Assembly: GCA_951799445.1 (NCBI GenBank) | Contig: OX637297.1 | Span: forward strand, 15,562,001 to 15,626,000 | DNA from: Pseudisothecium myosuroides | Lineage: Eukaryota; Streptophyta; Bryopsida; Hypnales; Lembophyllaceae | DNA: 64,000 nucleotides | Direction: 5' to 3' | Part shown: one piece after another, positions 21,888-33,930 of the stretch | How the letters are laid out: each line of letters starts with the position of its first letter | Numbering within the stretch: position 1 is the stretch's first letter | Position numbers and translations under genes: made by a program | The notes under the pieces: generated by a model | What the model was told of the DNA's origin: nothing | Seen by the model: only the letters and a program-made list of their open reading frames with translations | The model's database searches: none

Positions 21888-22613
21888 ACTCACGAGATTG
21901 ACATATCTCGCGAGTTACTGTATTGTGTGTTGGTTATGATTATGATTGGATTTGTGTGTTTTATGGCTAAATCGTGGGCGTATTTTTTTTTTTTTTCCAT
22001 TTGAGCAATGCGTTATTTCTTTGGGGTATGCAATAAGTGATAAAAGTAGTAATATAAGAATGAGCACATGTGAAGGGCCCCAAAAAAAATTAGGATTGAA
22101 AATAATGATTTCAATTAGTATAATATGAGGTATGTAAAATGTCTTTAGATGTATCCTAAACAGAAACGGTTACATAAAAATGGAAGGTAGTAGTGATAAA
22201 GAAAAGTTAAGATTTTTTATTGTTTATGAATTCAATGGGAGAGATGTCCTAATTCTGGATGACGGTCTGGCATTGAATCCGACATTTACACTATATTTTA
22301 CTCTTATTCTAAATTCATAAAACTTTTATGATCTAACTTATGTACCACTCTTAATCTGAGAATTTGAAAAAGATCATTAATTTATCACATGCATTTTTTT
22401 TGTTTTGTACTATAGTAGTCGCTATGCAAGGAATAAAGGATGGTCCCTCCCAAATTAGACCTTTGTGAATGAGCCACGGTAATAGAGCCCAGTACTTAAA
22501 CACCCAAGCATGAAACCCCGATCTCATGCATTCTATGTTTTGTTTAGCGCAGAATTTTAGTTAAGCAGAGCCTAATTGATGTTGTATTCACCAATCACAT
22601 GAAGTTTTTGTTG
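21888..22613. other. AT-rich downstream DNA, no gene seen
   Basis: A T-run lies at about 21981-21996 after the gene. No polyadenylation signal could be singled out. Confidence 0.35.
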
Positions 22614-22867
22614 TACACAGAATAGTGAAATTAGATTGCCCCACACTAATTTCTTGACATTTGACACGAAAAAAAATATATTTAGTTATTGTACAAGAAT
22701 ATACTACTTTTGAATTTGATATTGTTGTAATTGGGACTCATGAACCTCCATGTGTACATATGAAATTTGTTTTTGAAATATTTGTTGACATTAATGGCTT
22801 GTAAGGTAACTTTCATGATGTAAGGCAACCTAATTGTGAAGGCACCCTAATTTCACTATTTTGTGTA
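22614..22867. mobile_element. TA-MITE copy 3, 254 bp
   Basis: TA, then CACAGAATAGTGAAATTAGA at the left and CTAATTTCACTATTTTGTG plus TA at the right. Interior order is the same as in the copies at 12316 and 15717. It lies 730 bp past the end of the fusion gene. Confidence 0.88.
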
Positions 22868-23979
22868 GTTAGCCTAGGCTTTTATTTAGCACAATTGAAT
22901 ATAAACCCTATTAAATAACAACTACGTGTGGTGAACTATCTTATTGATATCTTATTGAACATTTTGATTGGCCTCTACTTATATTTTGATGAGGCTTACA
23001 TTCATAATCCCATAACATATTAATTAATAGGAATTCTTGATGCAGCCATTACATTTCAGGACGGCCCTGTGAGGTATTTCCCTCGGTTTGTGTGTAATTT
23101 ACCTGTTCTCATATGAAGTTGACCCGACGATGGTATGCTGAACTAGCCTAAGTGCATGAACTACATACATTCTTTGTACTTGCTACTTAACATATTCATT
23201 TCCTCACAAATTGGGCTTAAATTTTTATCTAAACATAGAGCTGTGAATATTCGTTTGCGGCTTCATGACAAAGCCTTGAAATTGTATAACTCCTTGAATC
23301 TTCTTTGTTTAGCTAGGATTTGCATTTGTAGCCTTTGTTTGTTGTTTCCACATGCATTATTGTTTTCTAGAAAATAGGCTTGCATCAGGCATTTTTGTCA
23401 AAGATGGCTTCCACTTACTCAAGCTACCTAGAAGTGTTAGGTATTGTTTGTGTTTTTATTGTACTTGATATATTTTTTAGACTTCTTAAAATATTGTCGA
23501 AAAATCTATTCTTCAAAGGAAAATTGGATTGGAGTGTAATCGACGTTCTTTCATATTTTTTAGAGCTTTGTAGACTTAGATATGACTTTGTACATGTAGG
23601 AGCGCTAAAGGATTAAAGAACCCATTAATTTTAAACAGTAAACCCTACACCAGATTCTGTAGTTGTAAGTAGTGTAAAAAATTAAAATAATATAGCATGT
23701 GATATATTCATGGTAATTGGGAATTAAAATTTAACCCTAAACCCTTTTTTAATGAGCCAAATTTAAAAAATTATATATATTGATAGACTGCAAAATAAAT
23801 GATCATCAAAAAATGATACCCCCTATTAATTACCCACCCTAAATGTATATCTTTATTTTTTTAAGATTGCACCCTTGAGGTGATTATATTCAAAATTGAC
23901 AAAATTTGGTGGTTGCAAATAATAATTAAACTAATTTTTCAGAAAAGCCTCGAGGTTGAAGAAAATGACCTCACATCTC
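22868..23979. other. Spacer, no gene seen
   Basis: Two short open frames (23156-23377 and 23380-23616) encode hydrophobic low-complexity peptides with no start context or family resemblance. I do not call them genes. Confidence 0.35.
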
Positions 23980-24118
23980 TTGAATCTTATGACACCCTAA
24001 TCCCACGGTCATAGATCCCTCATCTATTTTTTCTTCAAAAAAAGTTTCCCGCTCACAGGCTCACAAGTTCACAGGCTCGCCTGCTAGCAACCCTGGTTGA
24101 GTACTTGCACTCATTGTA
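23980..24118 (-). repeat. Inverted partner of the GAGC-rich repeat at 5.1 kb
   Basis: The reverse complement repeats the motif order seen at 5087-5290 (AGTACTCAACC, GCTAGCAGGCGAGC, CTTGTGAGC, T-run, TCTATGACC). Similarity is partial. Confidence 0.4.
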
Positions 24119-24894
24119 TTGATTATAATATATTGTAAATGATAGGCAACAAGTTGTTTGACACAACTAGAGTATATTGTTTATAGTCTGTAAATGCATT
24201 TGTTTAGCTATACTACATTTGTCCAAACATATTGTATCTTAACTTTTAGTAACCATAAAAATAATGGTTTGAAAGAGAAGAGATGAAAGAATAAAGAAGA
24301 AAAGGATAAAAAACAATAATAGGAAAAAAATCATACAACACCTATTAGTTCTAATTTTTTAAATCTAATATATAGGGCCAAAAAATTGGACTTAAAAGTG
24401 TATTAAAAATAATATAGGGTTCTATAATAAATGGCAATTCAGAATTATTTTTAACATTAGGATATATTAAATTACAAAATATTAGATAAATAGTTCCCCC
24501 ATAAAATACCCTTGATCTCTTCTATATACTAATCCATTAAGCTAGTGACTCCCCCACGCATTGTATAAAGAAGAAGCAAGCCACTAAAGTTCACCATATT
24601 CCAAAAATGTCTAGATTTTGAACTTCAAATTGCTTCCAAATACTCAAAACAACTTGGATTGAAATGAAAATTTTACCACAATAACTAGACTTCAAGGGAA
24701 ACAAAACCAAACAAATTTTGATTGAAAATAAACATTGGATGAAGGAGCTACAAGCCTCCAAAGTTGTAGCCATCAAAATGCAATTTGGTGAATTTAAATT
24801 GAACCTGTGAACTTAGAATGGCTTTCCAAAACTTCTCTCTAAGCCTATGCACCATACTGCTCTATGCAGCTTCAATGGAGCCGTACGGAACTGG
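24119..24894. other. AT-rich spacer, no gene seen
   Basis: Nothing supported on either strand. Confidence 0.35.
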
Positions 24895-25035
24895 AGTGAC
24901 TCCTGTTGATAAGTTTTGTTGCCCCGTGCAGAGCGACTCTTGTTGACGTGTTTCACACCTGACTCCTGTTGATGAGCTTCATCACCTCGCACAGAGCGAC
25001 TTCTGTTGATGAGTTTCATTGCAGTGGCTCTGAAC
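24895..25035. repeat. Degenerate tandem repeat, four units of about 30-37 bp
   Basis: Units start GACTCCTGTTGATAAG, GACTCTTGTTGACGTG, GACTCCTGTTGATGAG and GACTTCTGTTGATGAG, with CAGAGC before alternate units. On the minus strand they read as Lys/Arg/Ser-rich repeats. They may be a coding fragment of an old element. Confidence 0.45.
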
Positions 25036-25079
25036 GACTCCAAGGCCACATATGCAGGAGCCTTCTAGTGTCACGAGGA

Positions 25080-26541
25080 TGAAAAAATTGCCCAACGAAG
25101 TCACGCAAGCACCTACTGTTGGGGAAAACTCCCCGTGAACAATATCGTGAATAGTACCGGCTTCTAGAGTGGCTAAGGCCTCTTTACATGTATCGGTGGG
25201 TGGAAGGAGTCAACAGGGTCGAAATATAAAAACCACTTTTATGTTGCTTCTACATTGTGGAATACACTGGGATTGGTAGAACTCTCTCTCCTACTTCCAC
25301 GCTTGCCGATCATCAGTGACATTGTTCTTGTCTTCTAGTTGCTTTTCTTGCCCATAGGGCTCACATGTAAGGCCCTCCTGCCATGTGAGCTAGGCCGGTG
25401 AAGTTCGCCGAGGAGCTACAGGCCCGAAGTTTACAATTGTCTTGTCATGTGGACCCGATGGGTGGGGAGAGATCGAGTAAGAATCCCCCACGTATTGATT
25501 CCTTCAAGATTGTTCCATCTTGTTCCATCTTCACCAATGGGGTTGTCCACCAATGATTGGTGAAACTTGAAATCCTTCTTCTCCGCTCACCGAGGCCGAC
25601 AAGACAATCGATGTTCACTTCTTGTCCTCTACTGCTTTTTCTGCTAGCCCGGCTCACATGGCAAGAGGCCCTAAGCTGGCCCTGAGAGTGGCTTCTTGTT
25701 TCCGGAGGGTTTGAGCGAAGCCGCCCGAAACGAGTTTGATTTAGGACAGCGGCTCTACACGACTTTAAAGCCGCATGTGCGTGAGATCTGAATCAATAGC
25801 TGTGGTGGGTGGATTTCACTATTTCTCACCTCTCTTAAAGAGTCTGACTCCTTCTGTCCCTGCTAGTTCAAGGCCTTTTGTCGAAAACTGGCCGGGTTCG
25901 TTGGGCTGACACAACCGGGGTACAGTGCTTTCTTACCGGGCGGTTTTCTTTCATGTGGTATTTATTCGAGCGGTAAAAACTCAATGTTCCAGTACTACAA
26001 TAGTGATCCGATCACGACTTAGGATTTTAGTCATCCGGCATTTGTATAAACCTACAATCATCCGACCCCATGCCCATCATCCGGCCCCATGCCCATCACT
26101 TGACCCCATGCCACATACAGCAACGTACCCCGCAGACCCATGCCCATCGTGACTGGCTTCTGCGTTTAGGTCGCTTTAGGGTTTTAGGGTTGGTTTTCCA
26201 CGTTTTGCGGCCATCGTATTCTCAACCGATGACGACGTTTTCTCATGCGGTTTTAGGGACTGCTATAGTTCAATGGTGCTACGGTTTGGTACGCAAGGGG
26301 GATTGGTTGACTCTGTTTCAGTATCTGCGTCATTGTCGTCTGTTTAGTACTGCCCCTACTAAATTCTGTACTACCGATGCAAGTTCTGTCTTTAGACGTG
26401 TGTAGAGTTGTTTTGTACTCTACGATTTCTTACCACAGCAATTTCTACAAAGGCGTTCTGGTGTGTGTTCTGCAGTTTAGGGTCATTGTCATATGAGTGT
26501 TTCCTCCAATCATGAGCGACTGTGCGACATGTACGTTTCAG
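25080..26541. other. Unassigned DNA upstream of the second transposase
   Basis: A less AT-rich stretch with no supported gene. TGTTGGGGAAAACTCCCC at about 25117 looks like the start of an LTR and an A/T-rich motif lies near 25225, but I could not define a second end or a primer site. A short CCCCATGCCCATCA repeat lies at about 26062-26115. GTTTTAGGGTTGG near 26172 is a typical plant promoter-proximal motif. Confidence 0.3.
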
Positions 26542-29500
26542 GGCACTGAAGTGTATCAAGGCGGCCACGGCATTTGGATCCACAGCCTCCAATCCGTCTG
26601 TCCACATTGATAAATCCTCCAGGGACATTGGAAGATCCACTGTGTCCTGGGATAACTTGTACGAGGAGCAATTCCCCGTGAATGTGCGGCACATTTTTGC
26701 AAAAGTTCAGTGTCCGCCTGCTGGGCCCATAAGCAAAGTGGACTTGCTATGGGATCTTCAGGAGACGCGACGTGTGCGGCGGGTGAAGGGAAAACCCAAC
26801 AACAACGGGGTTGTGATGGAGCAGTGTTTCATCCCCACCAGCAGGGTGCAAGACTTCATACGCGGGATGGAGAACAGCAACGGAGTAGTAACTTGCAAGT
26901 ACGTGAAGATATGCACCAAGCCACAGAAGGGAGAGCTCAATTTTTGTGCTACAAAAAGTATGGCGAAGGAGGTAACCCGGTAAGTTTGCTTTTGCCCTCA
27001 TGCCCTAATTCAATTCTGTTCTGCATTGGTCCTTATTTCAGGACACTTTAGCAGTGTTTCTAAGGCACGCGGGGCTTTTCTTTTGATTGTGCAGTTATCA
27101 TTGCGAGTATGGTCCCCAAGACCACACTGGGAACATCAAGACGTAACGGCCTTGTTACTACCAAAACAGAGACCGAAGGTGCTTGTCGCTGGAGCTGCGG
27201 CGACTAAACGTTCCAAAGCCAAAACATTTGATGCGCATGACGGAAAATTGCAAGCCGACAACCCCCCTAAGAAAAGGGGGAGGAAGAAGTCCACAGCGGA
27301 TCCCTTGGTAGGGACTGCGGCTTCTAATCCCAAGCGCACATGGAAGGTGAAAGATTCCTCAAGGGCTAATGCTCCTATACATGCGCCCATCTCTGTCGCA
27401 GACGTTGCGGTCCTTGCACACCATGCGGCTAAGAAAGCTGACCTACGCACATCAGAACAGCATAGTGCGGTGGTTCTGTCGCCAAACACTAAAGCACCAC
27501 GCAAAGGGAGGCCTCGAAAAGCTGAAGGTGTCGGTCTCTCTCAGCCTACCCTTGTGTCGCTCCCCACTTCCACTACTCACTACCAAGACATTGGCAATTT
27601 CTTGCGACTAGTGACAGTAGACCTGAATTTAGCAGCAGATGGCTTGGATGTGGAACAGTATCTGGACCCGACGCCTGATGCTAAGGTCCCCCCTTTGTCG
27701 ACATCCGCTGGCCAAAAGTCCCGTAAGACCCCCAAACCGGTACAGTGCAAGCGCCCGCAAACTTCAAGGAAACATTTGAGAACATTGACTGCAGCCGCTT
27801 CTCACTTCGATCTAAATGCCTTGTCCAATGAGGTCGACAACGAGACCACTTCAACAGTCACCGATGACACATCTGAGAATGGTTTGGTGGTGGTATTGTA
27901 CGCAGCTCAGAGAAATGCAGCTCCAGTGCAAATTAATGATTTGCAACGAAAAAATGCTCCATTACTGTTGACTTCAGCTGCAACAACTACTGCTTCCGCT
28001 CACAACTCCATTGGCAAACCCGTTACTGGTGGAGCACAATCTTCTGCACTTGCCACAGTTCTTCCTGAAGACTCTTCATACTGGAGGGGCAGGAACCTGC
28101 TCCGTCGTGGGTTTCTGCAAATATGGAGAACACTGCTGTACATATGCCCAGGGAAAACAATGATCCGAACGCACCAGAAGCCAGCGGGAGGACCGCTGCA
28201 GCTCCACCAGAACGTGCGCCTAAAAAACCTAGAGACTCCCAGAAGCAATGGGGAGGGTCGCTGAAGCGAGGATGCCTTGCGTCCTTTAGTGTGAAGAGCT
28301 TGTACCTAATGCCGCATGTTACAGAGATTTCAATTTACCAGGGCGACCATGTCAACGTTTCTGGTGTGCACTGCCATGGCGTGCAGAACAGTGGTGACCG
28401 TAGTGCATTTTCCTAGCAATTGTCTGCAGATATCATGGAATTTGTCATCAGGTTACTCTGTGATGGTCATAGTGTTCCGCAGGTGATGTCAAAACACATT
28501 CAAGTGGTGAAGGAATCCCTCATGAACGGCAAGGACATTTCCAGGGTCATGTTTCTACATGAATGGGACGTGCGCAACTTGGCCACTAAGGTTGCGCGTG
28601 AGACCTACATGCTGGACCCGCATGATGTGAAGAGTGTGCAGCTCTAGGTGCAAGCCAACCGCGACAGTGTCTTCTTCTACCAGGAAACAGGTGCAGTGAC
28701 GCAGGGAGAACTCACCGCGTCCACTATACCCTTCACCATTGGCTTACAAACGCCTTGGCAACGGGATGTCTTGCTTCAGTTTGGCCATGAAAGTGGGGTT
28801 TCACTTGATGCCACGTTTGGCACCAACGAGAATAAGGTACGGCTGGTGAGACTTGGTTTTTGGGTACTAAATAGGTCTGCATTGCTGTGGTCTGTTTGGA
28901 TTTACAGTGTCTACTTAATTGGAATTCATTGCTCATAATTCACTTCACTCTTGTCTTCTGCAGTTTCCCCTATACACGGTCATGGTTTTTGATGAATGGC
29001 ACAATGGGTTCCCTGTGACATTCATTCTCACGTCTTGTTCTGGACAAGACAACCTCACTCCTTGGATGAGGGCGTTGGACAGCAACCTCAAACGCACTCA
29101 GGCTGACTGGAAGCCCAATGCCTTCATTGTCGACTGCACACAGGGCGAGATCAACAGTCTCAGGTAAAATTTCCCTTGTTGTCCATGGTTTAGATCCTTC
29201 CTCCTCTGAAAGTGTGGCTCAACTTCAAGGTCTAGCTGGCTGCCAGTCGCTTCGGTTGAAGTTGGATACGTAGAGATACACACACTTCAACAGCATAGGA
29301 TGGAAAAATTGTCAGAGGTATTGTTTACCCTTTGCACTGTACCAACTCTCCATTCCAAAACACTGACTACACGCTTCATGAATGACGCATGTAGAACTGT
29401 GTGGCCGTCAACAAACATCTTCTTGTGCTTGTAGCACATGCACCGAGCTTGGCAAACGCAGGCATGCATCAAGATTGCAGATACAATTTTGCGGGCTCAT

Positions 29501-30587
29501 ATCTTGAAGGGCCTGTGTTCCGTCATGTATGACCGCACAGGACCGGGTGGTGATGCAGCCACGGCCTGGGCTATTCAAAAATTGGAGCTTCTGCGGACTT
29601 CCTACCTTGCTGCTCATGAGTTTTGGGATTATGTCTGAGACCAGTGGATACCAAAGGTCCACATGTGGGTGGTGGGCTATAGGCATTTGCCATACGCTAG
29701 ACAAGACACTAATGCTGCGGTCGAAGGTTACCACAGTTACATGAAATCTGTACTAAAGGCGGAGCGTACTCGAATGACCGGTCGTCGGGTGGACTGGTGC
29801 ATACACGTCCTCACTGGGGATATACTCACGCACTACTGGTACCACCGAGTCCGCAAACAATACGGCTTTGTCAACAATCGGAAGGAGCGGAGGATTGTAG
29901 TGTCTACGCTTATTCTGGCACGGGACATACCAGACAGCGACGTCACTTTGCCTCTATTTGAAGGTGGAATGGCGTATGTTACGTCTGTTACACATCGGCA
30001 TGTGCGGTATGTTGTGCACAACCCGACGGAGTTGTGGATGAACTACAGCTGTGTGCACTCGCTCAGAGGCAACACCTGCAAACACAAGGTGAAGGTCCTC
30101 AGAATCCTGCATCCGCGATTGGTGGAAGGGACTATTGCTAGGCACTGTGGGACTCTAAAGGGGAAAAGTGCAGCTAATTTGGGTCACCTCTTAACCCCCG
30201 GAGGGCGCTATAGAGGTCGGGCCCCCTCGTTCCACAAGACCCGCGTCTACCTCCAGGACTCTGAGAGAAGCTGATGGCAACCGAAACACTGTGGACCTGC
30301 ATACGACTTTGGCAGCACAGGCAGTTGAAATTCAGGATTTCGTTTTAGGAAATGTCACTCTCATTGAACACATGCATGCGGATTTGCACAGGCTTCTTGG
30401 GAAGATGAAGATTTTGCCGAGCGACCAGGAGTCCGGAATTATCCACCCTCAGAGGTCCAATCTAGTGTTTCAGCCAGTGCAGGATGGTATGGGAATGCGA
30501 TTGGAACACATGCAGGACATGCTCGAGAAAAGCAGCAGACCGCCAGCGTTGAGAAGATTGCGCTTGGGCGGGGAGTCACCCGCTTGA
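26542..30587 (+). pseudogene. Second Mutator-like transposase with AT-hooks and SWIM finger, decayed
   Basis: Exons: 26542-26979, 27095-28836, 28964-29163, 29395-30587. After CKYVKICTKP come two AT-hook-like motifs, KKRGRKK and RKGRPRK. The transposase core shows SLDATFGTN (first Asp), FIVDCTQGEINSL (second Asp), FLCL-stop-HMHRAW (C..H) and NAAVEGYHSYMK (Glu), so the DDE triad is visible. The SWIM finger reads NYSCVHSLRGNTCKH; the first Cys of CxC is Tyr (30044-30046, TGC to TAC). In-frame stops: TAG 28414, TAG 28645, TAG 29432 (Trp expected before HMHRAW) and TGA 29636 (Arg expected before DQW). Frame changes lie at about 27140, at 28070-28110 and near 30259, after which the frame continues as READGNRNTVDLHTTL. 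It cannot make a full protein as it stands. It converges with the zinc-finger and protease gene on the minus strand. Confidence 0.78.
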
Positions 30588-31442
30588 TTGGCAGTTGCTC
30601 TTCCTCCCACCTTGAAGTCCAAGCGTACCTGCTTTCCAAACATTAGCCGAATGCGGTAGGCAACATTGTTTAGGTGGCGTAGTTGTCTTACAGCACTCAA
30701 TGGCGCCGTCGTTAGTTTGGGTCGGGCGCATATCCTTTTCATGGATGTTGCATCATTTTCAATAAATAGTTGGCCACTACAACATGAATTTGTGAGTAAG
30801 TACTGTGCCTTTTTAGCATATCAGTCATTCTCTTCCAGCGTGCACCTCAGACCACAATTAGACCACGATTCCAAATAGTGTCCACATCAGGCCAACACAA
30901 TTCATGACTAATCCAGTGCAGACCTCACGCGCTTCATGTAAGAACTACATTTGACTACCACTGCTATGTTGTGCTGTGAAAGGGTTGTAAGCCCTATCCC
31001 CCAGCATCACAAAATGAAATTACATTAACGTACCCCAATACGGGATGCACATGCAAATGCCACAAGTGTCTTCTAGACTCACAGTTCTTAAAAAGACGTA
31101 CACAGTCTCCTCTGCAAGACTTCAGAGTGACATTCAATTGTTTGGCCCCTACTCTTACGGTCTACATGCTCTGTACAGTAAGCAGGTTATATTCCTCTCC
31201 AACATACTAATTTATGTAGTGTGTGCTGCAAAATTGGACAAAAGGGTCCTCCTCCCAACGACAAAAATCACACTACTAGTTCCCAGTCCGACACTTCCGT
31301 AGACAGTTGTCGGACATACTGAACCCATATCGCAGCGCCCCAAAACAAAACCCAATAGACGGCCCACATACGAAAATTCCTGTGAAGAACCACTGTTTCA
31401 CTATCTATGTACATTGTCCTTGTCACCTATCTTTCTAATGCT
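30588..31442. other. Spacer between converging genes
   Basis: No supported ORF. It separates the end of the transposase (plus) from the end of the protease-like gene (minus), so it should hold both 3' ends. Confidence 0.4.
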
Positions 31443-32715
31443 TTAGTTCAGCATAACCACGCTGGAGTCGGGATGCGGTGTGTATATCACTCTGTATGGC
31501 GCGTCATATACCTTTGAAATAGACGTGCATGTCAGCTCGTCAGCCACTGCCACAATCATGTTCTTCTGCATTTCTGGACCTCGTTCCGCCTCGTTCATCT
31601 GGAAATGAAACATAGACGACGCCTTGGTAGGTTCAAGGATGCGTTCGTCGCCATGGAATATTCGGAGGTACGACTCCTTGAAACGGAGTACGTAGAAGCC
31701 ACACTCGTAGGAACCCAGTTGATCGAAGCACTTCACCTCCTGCGCAACCTCCGGCATTAGAAGTCACGGTTCGTAAAGCAACTCCCACACCTTTCGAACA
31801 CGTCCAACATACTTGAGGTCATGAAGTGCGGTGTGCATTCTTGCGCTATCTAGGTTCAGCACACTAGTCCGTGTGAATATGTACAGCAACCAGTGTTTGT
31901 AGCCGACATACGAAACCAGGACTTCCACGTTTGCGGGGCAAGTAGGGTACAAACGAGATGACACTAAGTACTGACAACCCCATTTGATGAGGGCCTCGTC
32001 CGTTTTGGCCTCAAATGCAGCGGGAAGGGTCGCCTGCATAAAAGATGACGCTATGTACACCTTGGCACGGGCTGCAAACGAAACACTCCACCATAGTTGG
32101 TGGCTGAGCAGTTCAACGATGTTCTGTCCAAGAAAATGCCTTGTTCTCTTCAAGTCTCGAATCTGCTAGACGTCCACGGGAAGTGAGTCCCACTCTGACC
32201 CGTAGAAGTTGATGGTGGTGGTCTCCACATCACCCGCGCCCTTACTGCATCACATACATTGTACACAGAGTGTCAGTGTTTCAGTGTTCCAACAGGGTGG
32301 TCAGTGCAAGGTAGCGCAAATGACCTAATTTTAAAGGAAACGCGGAAGACCAGTGGTACCTGGGCAAGGCCTCCATGAGCTCTTCCATTTTCAGAGAGTT
32401 GTACGTCCTAACAATGGAGACTTTAGACCAGGCATCACCGGTCCGGTCGCCAATGGCAAAAGGAGCAAAAGTCACCGTCTTCGGATGTTGCATTCTCCGT
32501 GGCCGGTCCGGAACATCTTCAAGCTCTGGCTCTGGCTTCTTCGATTCTCCGTCACTGTCCTGGTTTGCCTCTGCGAGAGGGTCGACGGGGTTGCTCAGGA
32601 TTTCAGCGAAAGACTCCTGGAGGCTGCAAGGAGACAATTTCAAGAGGTTCACTACACTACCGCTCACGATGTCGCTGTTGTCGTAGCACAAGAAAGTAAA
32701 ATCCCTCCAGTAGAC
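31443..32715 (-). pseudogene. Ulp1-like (C48) cysteine protease exons, two stops
   Basis: Two exons join in phase: one entering from the right and ending at 32360 (CAG|GTACCA), then 32244-31443. Upstream of the protease fold the first exon reads PKTVTFAPFAIG and GDAWSKVSIVRTYNSLK. The second carries GSEWDSLPVDV, then KHWLLYIF (catalytic His), VLNLDSAR (Asp) and FDQLGSYECGFYVLRF (Gln and Cys), the full C48 pattern of SUMO or ubiquitin-like deconjugating proteases. TAG at 32166-32168 lies before the core and TGA at 31764-31766 between Asp and Cys (LYEP-stop-LLMPE, Arg expected). Plant Mutator-like elements of the KI type are known to carry ULP genes, and a transposase of that superfamily converges on it here. 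The coding look fades at about 32715, next to the gag-like fragment. Confidence 0.75.
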
Positions 32716-33930
32716 GTTCTAAAGCGTTTAAAACCATCTTTTGGGTGACTCGTGTATCGTTCCCTTAGAGATCTATATCGAACTTCTATAGTGATGACCG
32801 GAAATAGATTCGGAAACCACAATAATCACAAGCGTACCGGATTCTAAGACGGAAAGCTAAAAATATACAAATGATTTCTTTCCATCCGGTTGGACTATCT
32901 CACTTCAGTCCTAAACCGCTCAACAACAATAGGGAAGTGTCTCTACAATATACCACTCCCTTACTCACAAATATAACTCTGACTCTAGGATTCGAAACCG
33001 GAACCGGAAGGAGTGTCATTACCCTGTGCCTCTTCCTGTTTCTGCTCTCGGATCCTCAAAACAAGTAACCGGTTTGAAGTTTAGCCTCTATGTCAGAGGG
33101 TTCCGCATATTTTAGTTAAGGAAGGCGATGTGAATTCCTACCCTTCGATATTTTAGAGTGACTGAAGTTTCACTAAAAAGAAGAAAAATAACAAAACACA
33201 AAAAGAAATAGGATTTTGGTTGCTCCTCAAAACTAACTTGGAAGCTCAATCCGGATCAGTAGGTCACTCAGGAAACCCCTACCGTCCTCACAATACTACA
33301 ATGACAGACTTTTCCAACCCAAGTTCCTAGGTAGAGTTGCTACTCGGATCAAAAACCGGATACAGAAAACATCCGGGGGCACTCATCTTCTTCCAAAACT
33401 TGCAAACATAGCTACCCGCACAAATAATGGTTCTAGCATTACCGGCATACCAACCTAGCATCAAGACTTTTCAGACCAAAGCTTGGGATGTGGAAATCAA
33501 TACGCTTTGCAATGGAAAATGAAAAAGAACACAAGTGTAGGACAAAATTATCCTATCAAAGCCCGGGATTGAAACTAACTTCAACCCCCTAAATACCATC
33601 CCAAAGGAACCCAAAAAGGCCCCCCTTGGAAATCCTAACTACAGATCAGAGAATGACACGCGTCATTTGCCTAACCTTCAAAATCCTAAATCTAAGTGTT
33701 AACTGCCTAACAGCCAGTCCTTTTCCTAGAAACTCGGGTCCTACTATCCAAGTACATGCAGCCGGAAAGTAACTAACAGTGACTTTCTTTTACTTTCCTC
33801 TACTTAACTGAACTCCAACTATCTTTAACTTTCCAAAACTAAACTTAACTGAAGTCTGCTTTTACTTTTGAACTACAAAAATTGGAGTTCCACTTAACTC
33901 CTTAACTTAACTTCTAAAAACAAACTCTAT
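32716..33930. other. Non-coding part of the inserted retroelement-like segment
   Basis: It carries frequent ACCGGAA/TTCCGG-type words that also fill the DNA to 36.2 kb, which sets 32.72-36.3 kb apart from its flanks. No LTR pair was identified by eye. Confidence 0.35.

Noticed and set aside
25117..25925. Solo LTR starting TGTTGGGG
   Set aside because: The start looks right, but I found no matching CA end, target duplication or primer site.
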